From: Takakia lepidozioides
Lineage: Eukaryota > Streptophyta > Takakiopsida > Takakiales > Takakiaceae
Assembly: GCA_030704615.1 (NCBI GenBank)
Contig: CM060733.1
Span: forward strand, 72,478,001 to 72,542,000
Length of the DNA: 64,000 bases
Direction of reading: 5' to 3'
Both the position numbers and the translations under genes were made by a program. Under the pieces are notes generated by a model. It did no database searches and had not been told where the DNA came from. It was given only the letters and a program-made list of their open reading frames with translations. Of the stretch, positions 10,503 through 20,500 are shown piece by piece. Each line of letters starts with the position of its first letter. Positions within the stretch are counted from its first letter, which is position 1.

Positions 10503-13500
10503 TCAATGATTTCTGGAATCCCTAAGAAGGAGTTTGTGCAGCTCGTTCACGCTCAACGCCGGTGCATGAATAAAGTCATCAATAGTTACGTTCATCCTCA
10601 ACCTCTTCAGGTAAATGTAATACAGATGCTTGCACGGATAATACTTCGAACCCTTCTTTGCTTCCATCAACGAGAAGTCCGTACAGTTGCAAGTCGGCTC
10701 CACTCCAATCGTAATTGTGTATACATCGTCGCGTACAGCCGAGCCGGCCGTTGCCATCCGATACACACGCCCAAGGCCGGGTGGGGGTACGTCCACGGAG
10801 CTCTGAATAGTGCAAGCCATCCCAAGAGCATTGGCAATCCGAGTCTCATTCAACTTGTTGGGAGGGTGTCGTCTCTTCACTCTTCCGAATCGCATTGTGG
10901 GATGTGCAGAATTGTCCAATCCGTCTCTACTGGACCGAGCAGTATGCAATGGCTGGGTCTGAGGAACCGGAAATGCGTGGGCCGGGATGTCTGTGCGTTG
11001 CACCATTCGAAATCCTGCTGCAGATAGAGCATCCGCCTCATTCTGAGAGAGGCTGCAACCCGGTGCAACAGGCCAGACGCCCGGAGGCTCCGGCATTCCC
11101 TGAATCCCGTACTTGGGCTTGCCAAATACACAGGTCATTATGTCGTGCCTACAGAACCAAAATGTCTGCGTTGTGGCGTGAGCAAATGTGGGAGTCAAAA
11201 ATCTGCCGCTGAAACAAGGTGCAGGTACAGCACCGTGTGGGTTCCTCCGAATCATCTCACCACAGCGTGCTCTCGTATCCACCCGGATGGCGCAACACTT
11301 CCCTCGAAATGCCGGCAATGTCCTCGCAATTCTCCACTGTGACTCCGACACTCTTGTCTCCACAATGGGAATGTTGTATTGCTTTACTACAGATGGCTCG
11401 TTATGTTGCCGGGGCACGCGCCCTGTGCTCAAAGGAGATGGCGATCTTGAACGTGCAGGACTTCCGGTGCTCGACGAGACCTCCTCGGACAACATCACCG
11501 GACCACGAGGGAGCGTGCGAATATTCTTGTCAGCTCGCCATGAATCCTCTTCTCCGCCAGGTGCCTCGTCAAGTCTTCGTCTCACTGGACGGGTATGAAC
11601 ATCTCCTTCCAAATGTTGGCCTCTTCGCAGCAATGGCGTGTCCCGAAGGCCCTCTCGCAAGGCCGCCGCCCACTTCCGAGGATTCTTCGATCTGGAGGCA
11701 GTCCGCATCAGCATTTCCTGCCTGTCCGGCCCCAAGCCCCACTGTTTCCCTTTCAAGAACTCGTTGTACCTGCATTGCTGCATAATTGACCTCACAATGT
11801 CCTCCGTTGTGGCAGTGAGGATGTCCACCAGATGCGCCGCAGAGGAGGCACGCCAGGAAGAGTGCACTGATTCGGCCATGTTTGTCGTGGGCATGTCGGT
11901 GTCGGAGTCGAGACACATTTCCTGCACAAGCACATGTTGAGGTTACAAGCAAGTTACAAATATGGCCAAGAATAATATCCAACGGGACGCGAATTCGTGC
12001 AACTCACCTCCCGCATATAGTCGCCGAACTGGAGGAAACGATAATGCCACCATGCTAGCCAACTGACCATTGCTCCTTCGTCTGATTTCCTTACAGCACC
12101 TGACGATGTCCACCAAGCCCGTATGCATGCAAACTGTGTCTCTGCATCATCCAAGGTGGGAGCGCGCTTCCACGCAAGGCACATGGAACGGTGCTCCTCT
12201 CTGAAATCTGGCGCCACGAGCCTGGTTGTGTACTGCGAAAGGCTCTGCAGAAAGTGGAACCCACAAGATCTCTCCTTGCCTTCCATGGGAACATTGGGGT
12301 CTTGCCCGTACACCCTTCGGATGGCAGCCCAATTTGCTTGTGCGTTGTCCGCCATGAAACCACGGAAATTGGGAGGGGGCAATCCCGCCTTGGCCATCTG
12401 TTCGTTTATTCCCTGCCAAAGAAGCATCTCCGATTGTGTGTCCTCTCCTTTCATCTCACAAATAGCAATTGTCATTAGCATCCTGCAGTGGGTGTCGTAG
12501 ACATGTGCACCCATTGTCACCCACTGGTGATTTGTAATTCGCTTGATATGGTCGAACATGACCCAACTGTTTGACAAGTTCCCACTCGTCATCCTGTCGA
12601 CCAGTTCGACGCCACTGCCAGGTCCACACGTGGACATTTTGAATACGAAACAACGATCTGCCTCAGTCCCTTGTCCTGGAAACCTACTTCCATGAATGTA
12701 GTCATATCCACATCGTCGCTTCACCTCCAGAATGGAGTGCATATCCGAGCCACGCCCAATTTTCTGTTTGCAAGAGACAATGTGGTTTCGGACATTCGGT
12801 GAACATACGTGGGACACCGACTCGAGCAATGCCTCCATTTCCTTCTCGTCGAGAGGAACTCTATCCGAGCCGTCTTCCGACATAATTCTGGCCAATGCCA
12901 TCTTATGGGCGGCTTGGAGCTGTATCTGTTTGGGTTTGGCACCCGGTCTCAACTTAACCTCCTCCTGAACGAGCTGCTCTGCTTCGTGGGCAGCCTCCCG
13001 CGAGTTCCCCCTCGCCAATTTGTGACAATGGGAACCAACGTGTATGCAAGCTCGGGTGAGGTCAGGGAAACGGTGCAACACATAGAACTGCTTGGCATTA
13101 CAAACAGACATGCAGTGTGGTGGTTCTTTGCAATGCGCACACTTAAATGTGGAGTTCGGAACCTTCTCCTGAGCTCGAAATGGTTGGTGAGCTGTGCCTG
13201 TCCAATCGGTCTCGTTCCTGTGACCTCTGGATTTAAAGTGGAAGCAAGTTGGGGAGAAACACCGCAACGCGCCCGCACAAACAACGTAGCGCACCCGCAC
13301 ACCATCAAGCATCTTCATGCTGGTGGTTTTGGTAACGCACCAAGGATGACCGTCATGTTTTCTATCCATATCTGTCAACATTCCGGACGCCCTCGAGTAG
13401 TCCGCCCGAGGAGGGAACTCAAAGAAGACATTACCGTCGACGTCGGCGGGAAGGCATGTAACCGATTTAATTGCGAACTTGCTGTAGTCCAGCCCGGCCA

Positions 13501-14095
13501 GCTCCGACCGGTGTCCCTCCAGGTGAAGCCCTCGCAGAATTTCTAGAATAGATCGAACTGCGGTGCTCGTGCTGGGAATATGACTCCCTCCTCCACTGAC
13601 GTCCATTGAGGACTTGCCTGATCTCCAGGACGACCTCGGAACTTCCATGACCTCGTCTGAGTCGGACAGGTTGTGAACAACCCGGTTCTCGGTCGTCTTC
13701 ATGGATGGGTTCGGCTCTGGATTTACTTCGTTGCGGACTTCTCTCTTTGAGGTACCCACTCTCTGATTCGCGGATTGTTTCGTGGAAGGCGCCAGGATAG
13801 ACGGTGCATTTGGCGGGCAAATGAAGTCCCCAACAGCCCTGTATATGACGCTGTCCGATGGTGGAACTCGCCATTCCCTGCCATCGCCGAAATCATCGTG
13901 GAGCACAACAATACTCTCGACAACAAGGCCGTTTGAGTCCTTCCTTTCCTCCTCCAAAAAAACCGACCCCGGTTTCAGGTGGTATCGAACGCACAGATAT
14001 TTCTCCATCACCCGGCAGGTGTCCCCTCTGCACGGAAATGAAGCTCTATGCTCGTGAGGAGGGCAGTACACTGTAGCGCTCGGGTTTTCCGCCAT
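10503..14095 (-). CDS. MULE-1 transposase (MULE DDE plus SWIM zinc finger)
   Basis: Two exons, 14095-12008 and 11921-10503, joined by an 86-base GT-AG phase-0 intron (GAG|GTGAGTT ... TTGTGCAG). Together they give 1,168 residues with no internal stop. I start at the ATG at 14095 (MAENPSATVYCPPHEH); the frame is open upstream to 14227. The N-terminal half has Cys/His-rich segments (HDGHPWCVTKT, CAHCKEPPHCMSVC) of unknown fold. The MULE transposase core follows: MFDHIKRITNHQWVTMG, then FMADNAQANWAAIRRVYG with a catalytic-type Asp, then CGFHFLQSL (the C-x2-H of the family) and a downstream Glu in LDDAETQFACIRAWW. Near the C-terminus CNCTDFSLMEA...YYPCKH is a SWIM zinc finger. The role is excision and insertion of the element in the nucleus. 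Orthologous to 27415-30990, with the intron in the same place. Confidence 0.88.
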
Positions 14096-14989
14096 GGGAG
14101 ATGTGCACACAAGACTGCCAGGATGGCGTGCGGGGAAGCTCCCTGGTAGAAGGGGGTGCAGCGATGGGAATGAATGCGATGCCGATTTGTCCGAGCGACG
14201 AAGCCTGATCCAAATCCAGGGAGCCAACTATCTCAAAAATCCACAGTCAGAGTGTTAATGAACCTTGTCTCCGGAATGCGGCCCCTCGTCTTTGCGCAAT
14301 AACTGCCAACGGTATGCAGTCAGAAAGTGGGGGGCCGTCCGGATGATGACGGCTGAAGGGGATAAGCCGGCACCGTGCCGTCACATTACTACCCCCGAAT
14401 GGAAATTCGGCACCCAACATCCAACAGAGGAAGCCCGGATGAAGTCGCCTCGGGCGCAGAGGCCGGAGTGTGTGCGACAGATAACATCTTCTGGATGGAG
14501 ATTCGGCGCCGAATTTCCATCCGGTCCCCCCAAAGGGAGTCGTGTCGGGGGGTCAGGCCGAAAACTGGACGGCATAAAAACATCCCCAGATGGAAAAACG
14601 GCGCCGAATTTCCATCCGGGGCGATTCGGATGCAGTCGGGGAGGGGGGAGTGGCCTGCAGTTGGCTGTCACATTTCAACCCCCGGACGGAAATTCGGCAA
14701 CGAATATCGAACAGGGGACGCCCGGATGAAGTCGCCTGGGGCACAGAGGCCGGCCAGTGTGCGACAGAGAACATCCCCTGGACGGCCATTCGGCGCCGAA
14801 TTTCCATCCGGGCCCCCCCAAAGGAAGTGTTGTCGGCGTGTCAGAGCGAAAACTGGCCGACATAAAAACCTCCACAGATGAGAAAACGGCGCCGAATTTC
14901 AATTCGGGGCCGTTCCAATGAAGTCGGGGAGGGGGGAGAGGTCGGAACCTGGCAGTCATATTTCAACCCCCGGGACGGAAATTCGGCAC
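14096..14989. repeat. MULE-1 divergent promoter side with degenerate GGCGCC palindromes
   Basis: This begins the spacer between the leftward transposase and rightward cargo genes. From about 14380 it has repeats containing ATTCGGCGCCGAATTTCCATC separated by spacers with CCCGGATG and GTCGGGGAGGGGGGAG. Units are longer and more diverged than the array to the right. Long apparent frames in all directions are products of the repeat. I cannot place a core promoter by eye. Confidence 0.7.
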
Positions 14990-15915
14990 CGAATATCCAA
15001 CAGAGCGGCGGAGAGGCGGCACCTCTCCGACAGAGACCATCCCCCGGATGGAGATTCGGCGCCGAATTTCCATCCAGCAGGTAAGTGGAATCTCGGATGG
15101 ATGGAGATTCGGCGCCGAATTTCCATCCAGCAGGTAAGTCGGATCGGTGCCATATGGATATTCGGCGCCGAATTTCCATCCTGCAGGTAATTCGAATCGT
15201 GGATGAATGGAAATTCGGCGCCGAATTTCCATCCAGCAGGTAAGTCGGATCGGTGCCATATGGATATTCGGCGCCGAATTTCCATCCTGCAGGTAATTCG
15301 AATCGTGGATGAATGGAAATTCGGCGCCGAATTTCCATCCAGCAGGTAAGTCGGATCGGTGCCATATGGATATTCGGCGCCGAATTTCCATCCAGCAGGT
15401 AAGTCGGATTGGTGGCGTATGGAAATTCGGCGCCGAATTTCCATCCAGCAGGTAAGTCGGATCGGTGCCATATGGATATTCGGCGCCGAATTTCCATCCT
15501 GCAGGTAATTCGAATCATGGATGAATGGAAATTCGGCGCCGAATTTCCATCCAGCAGGTAAGTCGGATCGGTGCCATATGGATATTCGGCGCCGAATTTC
15601 CATCCTGCAGGTAATTCGAATCGTGGATGAATGGAAATTCGGCGCCGAATTTCCATCCAGCAGGTAAGTCGGATCGGTGCCATATGGATATTCGGCGCCG
15701 AATTTCCATCCTGCAGGTAATTCGAATCGTGGATGAATGGAAATTCGGCGCCGAATTTCCATCCAGCAGGTAAGTCGGATCGGTGCCATATGGATATTCG
15801 GCGCCGAATTTCCATCCTGCAGGTAATTCGAATCGTGGATGAATGGAAATTCGGCGCCGAATTTCCATCCAGCAGGTAAGTCGGATCGTGCCGTATGGAT
15901 ATTCGGCGCCGGATT
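14990..15915. repeat. Tandem palindrome array, 106-bp unit
   Basis: Each unit holds two near-perfect palindromes. The better one has 15-bp arms GGATGGAAATTCGGC with no loop; the other has CATATGGATATTCGGC on its left side. The spacers are CAGCAGGTAAGTCGGATCGG and CTGCAGGTAATTCGAATCGT. The GAATGGAAATT word recurs at 15205, 15311, 15523 and 15629, a 106-base step or its double. The array lies between two divergently transcribed genes. Confidence 0.9.
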
Positions 15916-15927
15916 TCCACTCGCCAT

Positions 15928-16226
15928 TTATTTCTGAGCGAGGAATTACCTTCGTGCAGGTAATTCCCATATAAGAATTACCTTCGTGCAGGTAATTCGC
16001 ATACAAGAATTACCTTTGTGCAGGTAATTTCCAGATGACAATTACCTTCCTGCAGGTAATTCCAATCGATGTTTATTCCTCGTCCAGAATTACCTGCACA
16101 AAGGTAATTCTCATCTGGAAATTACCTGCATGAAGGTAATTCTTGTATGTGAATTACCTGCACGAAGGTAATTCTTATATGGGAATTACCTGCACGGAGG
16201 TAATTCCTCGCTCAGAAATAAATGGC
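15928..16226. repeat. Large inverted repeat at the array centre
   Basis: The left arm begins CGCCATTTATTTCTGAGCG and the right arm ends with its reverse complement at 16226. Each arm of roughly 135 bases is itself made of short GAATTACCTTCGTGCAGGTAA units, so there are palindromes within a palindrome. The centre is near 16070-16085 (AATCGATGTTTATTCCTCGTC). To the right the GGCGCC array continues in mirror orientation. A transcript through here would fold into a long hairpin. Confidence 0.88.
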
Positions 16227-17360
16227 GAATCGAAATTCGGCGCCGAATATCCATATGGCACCGATCCGACTTACCTGCTGGATGGAAATTCGGCGCCGAA
16301 TTACCTGCTTGAAGGAAATTTGGCGAACCGCCCTACCTGCGCGGATGGAAATTCGGCGCCGGATTTCCATCCGCGCGCATCCGAATTACCTGCTTGAAGG
16401 AAATTTGGCGCACCGCCCTACCTGCGCGGATGGAAATTCGGCGCCGGATTTCCATCCGGGCGCATCCGAATTACCTGCGCGGATGGAAATTCGGCGCCGA
16501 ATTTCCATCCGCGCGCATCCGAATTACCTGCGCGGATGGAAATTCGGCGCCGGATTTCCATCCGCGCGCATCCGAATTACCTGCTTGAAGGAAATTTGGC
16601 GCACCGCCCTACCTTCGCGGATGGAAATTCGGCGCCGGATTTCCATCCGGGCGCATCCGAATTACCTGCGCGGATGGAAATTCGGCGCCGGATTTCCATC
16701 CGCGCGCATCCGAATTACCTGCTTGAAGGAAATTTGGCGCACCGCCATCCTACGCGGATGGAAATTCGGCGCCGGATTTCCATCCGCGCGCATCCGAATT
16801 ACCTGCGCGGATGGAAATTCGGCGCCGGATTTCCATCCGCGCGCATCCGAATTACCTGCTTGAAGGAAATTTGGCGCACCGCCCTACCTTCGCGGATGGA
16901 AATTCGGCGCCGGATTTCCATCCGGGCGCATCCGAATTACCTGCGCGGATGGAAATTCGGCGCCGGATTTCCATCCGCGCGCATCCGAATTACCTGCTTG
17001 AAGGAAATTTGGCGCACCGCCATCCTACGCGGATGGAAATTCGGCGCCGGATTTCCATCCGCGCGCATCCGAATTACCTGCGCGGATGGAAATTCGGCGC
17101 CGGATTTCCATCCGCGCGCATCCGAATTACCTGCTTGAAGGAAATTTGGCGCACCGCCCTACCTGCGCGGATGGAAATTCGGCGCCGGATTTCCATCCGG
17201 CGCATCCGAATTACCTGCGCGGATGGAAATTCGGCGCCGGATTTCCATCCGCGCGCATCCGAATTACCTGCTTGAAGGAAATTTGGCGCACCGCCCTACC
17301 TGCGCGGATGGAAATTCGGCGCCGGATTTCCATCCGCGCGCTTCCGAATTACCTGCGTGA
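16227..17360. repeat. Tandem palindrome array, about 138-bp unit
   Basis: Repeated palindromes GGATGGAAATTCGGC + GCCGGATTTCCATCC, spaced by GCGCGCATCCGAATTACCTGC and GAAGGAAATTTGGCGCACCG. The GAAGGAAATTTGGCGCACC word recurs about every 138 bases between 16390 and 17290. It differs from the left array in its flanking spacer, so the two sides were amplified separately. Apparent frames of up to ~210 codons here are repeat artefacts. Confidence 0.88.
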
Positions 17361-17583
17361 GGGAAATTCCGGGACTGTTTTCGTCTATTTTCTTCCGACA
17401 TGGAGGGCTTCATCCGACATTTAATTGCGCAGTTGGGCAATAAATGTCGACGGCCGTCGCTTATTATTCGGGCTGGCGACGCATGGCTTCCTGGACACGT
17501 ACCCTAAATCTCATGCTATACTTGGCTTAACATGGTATTCCAGGCATGTACCCCAAAAAAGGAGATCTTTTTGGCTGGGACTT

Positions 17584-20500
17584 ATGCCGCCTGAAGGGCG
17601 TGGCTCTCCTGAGAGAGACCTCAGATCCAGACCGCGGCGGAAGTTGAAAGCTCTGTACTACGGACGACGGCCAATCTCTCGCATGGCCAAACTGAAGCTC
17701 CAGCAGGAGATTCCAGTGTCTTGCTCACAACCTGCGCCAACTGAAGCCGAGTACTCTCAGGCAAGCCACTTCTGCTTTCGGTTTGTTCGATTTCTTTTTT
17801 GCTTTCGCTTCGTTACCTCGCTTTGTTTCTGCATCTTCATCCTGGCTTTGCTTTATGAGTGAACTTTAGATAGTTGACTGAACCTTAGATTGTTTGCAAT
17901 GCGTGTGCAAATCCGGCAGCTCTGGAGAAGGCTGCTTGTGCATGTCATTCTTAGGCAATGGTTGCATTTGTTTTCATTGTTGTTGCATGGCTCTCCATAC
18001 TTCCTAAACTTGTTATGTTTTCATTTTTGCTACATGATTGCTGCTATGGTGGTTGCGCTGCTGCTTTTTGCACCACTGTTGGTGTTCACGATTTTTGTCA
18101 ATCACAGAGTGACGACGAGCCCGGCACGCTGGTGGTATCATCGACAGCTCCAACTCATCGCATGTTTGAATCGCCCAACTTGGGGCGAGAGGGCAAACTT
18201 AAATCTTTTGTTGGTGGACGGGAGGACTTGCAACGAGATTACGATAGAGTAGGCATTGGGGAGGTTGGTGCAGGCGGCATGGCAGGTGAAGGGCGTGAGG
18301 ACATGAGGACAGCAGATCCGGCAATGGAGGTTGTTCATGCACATGCAGTAGGGCCCGCCCACGCAAAGAAAAAGAAGAAAGCTAAGCACATGCAATCCCC
18401 GGCGAGAGAGCAGTCACGGGCTGCGGAGGGGGGAGTGAGCAGTGCGCGCGAGGGTGTCAGTTCGCCTCAATCAAAGGTGGTCGTCCTGGAGGGCTCCCCT
18501 GTTGCTAGCCCTAGTAAGAAACAGAAAGCCCGTGAGAGGGCAAAAGAGAGGGCAAAAGAACAGACGAGACAGAATGCTAGCAAGGAGGAAAGACAAAAGG
18601 CAGCTGAAGAGGCCCGGGGTGCCCAAATGACAGATGCCAATGTAAGCGAGGGACACACAGAGACGGTGGATCCCTACAAGACACCACAGAGAGGCAGTAG
18701 CACACCGGTTAGACCATCGCGGGCAAGTGCAGCCCCCGCAATTACCCATACGGTGGAGAGTGGAGGAGAGGAAAGAACACCTGAAAGAGCACCGATTGTG
18801 CAAGTTCGAGGTGAAGCCAGGGAGAGGGCAGTAGAGACGACGAGAGTGCTGGAGGTGGTTTCGCAGGTGGCTGACCCTGTTGAGGAGGACGACATGGATG
18901 TTTCTGACCAGGATGACATTCTCCCGGACATCCCCAGGCCCCAAACCCGGAGCATACAGGCTGGATTTGGCGGTCTTGGTGGGCTGCCGGAAAACCCCTC
19001 TGCAGCAGACGTCATGTCTGAGGCGGATATGAAGTTGGCCGCTGCCAAGATGTTGGAGGCAACCCACAGCAACATTGGCAGGGTGCTGGGGGGCATGGTG
19101 TACCCGGCCAAGCTTCGAATTCCCCTTTGCCGCTTGGTGTCATTGCAGGTGGTGAGACCTGCCCTCCCAGGCGATATCGACAAGCTGAAATTCTCTTTCC
19201 GGGATGGATATCGAATGGGGTCTGCCGCCTTTTACGTTTCCATTGAGAACGACCACGGAGCTTCCCGTGCCCACACTTCCGATGAGGTGGACAAATGGGG
19301 TCCCCATTGGCAAACGCGAAATGAGGAGTTCGAGAGATCGATTGCTAGTGATCCTCTTTTCCAGCACATGTCCGGTAAGATGTTCTACGTGTGGGACGGC
19401 AATCATCGCCTCCTGGCATGGATGGAGCACATTGCCCAAGCCCACCCCAACGATCTCGATTGGCATTTCGCCGTCGATTGTGTTGTGCTGAAGGTTGCGG
19501 GGCCCAAAGATCGCAGTCTTCTCAAAGCTGCAATGGCCGACATCAACTCGTAAGCTACAACCCCTCTCGCTTTTGGACTTTGAATTTGGAAGTCATTTCA
19601 TTGCGAATCCTCATATATGATGAAAATTCCCATTTCAGTATTGTTTGATGGAAATGTGGCACTGCAGGGTGACTGAGAATGCCTTCATTGCCACCAACTT
19701 GTCCCATATGCTCTTCCGAGTGAAGGATGTCGGGAGGCAGGGGGTGGAAGAGTTTGCCAATTCCCTCAGTGCCGACCTCCTGCGCAAGTCGGAGGCAAAG
19801 GCAGACAGAACCTGGTATAGGCTGAGCGTCGACGCCATGGTGGACTACATATTTCGGGTAAAGCTCCTGCAGTTTTGTTGAGCTAATTTGTCTCTCCTCC
19901 CCCAATAGAAGAAATTGTGTTGAGCAGGATCTCTAATCTTATGTGCTGCTTTTCGACAGACGAAAATACAGCAGGATTTGGCACATGCGCGGAGGTTCTA
20001 CATGGAGTCAGAGGAGAAGAATCCAACCCTCCCGGAACTCGAATCGTATGTCAAAGCTGCGGAGGTGAGGGCCCGCATAAAGTACAAGTCGCGGATGGTA
20101 AAGTACGTGGCCATAGCTGATCCCGCCCTTGGTGCCGACTTTCTGGTGGAGGTGGGAAAGCACTACTCTCGCGCTCTGAAGCCCACGATGACATTGGAGA
20201 AGCTCCATCGTCTAGCCACATCCTGTGTGGATGCAACAGAAAAGGTGATACATTCTTAACCAAATTGTGGTGGCAACAACTCCTTTTTGTGGTGTTTGGC
20301 GCTTACGAATATGCTGGGTGGTTGGACAGACCCGGTGGCTCCAAATCTGGAATGGTTCCCAAAGTACCAGGGACATGTGGAGCTTCCCCAAACCGGACAA
20401 ACTCTCTGACCCCACATTCGACATGTGGATGAACCGCATGACATGGTGGTTTCAGGTACTTCCCCACGCTTCGTTTGGGGCTTGTACTCTAGTAGGGGGT

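Noticed and set aside
10503-14227. Plus-strand frames antisense to the MULE-1 transposase (for example 11219-11785 and 12809-13546)
   Set aside because: They are shadows of a long conserved minus-strand gene and have no homologue in MULE-2.
14841-17424. Many long overlapping frames (up to ~360 codons) rich in NSAPNFH / MEIRRRISI motifs
   Set aside because: They occur on both strands and in several frames of the same tandem palindrome array; they arise from a repeat unit free of stops and have no coding signature.
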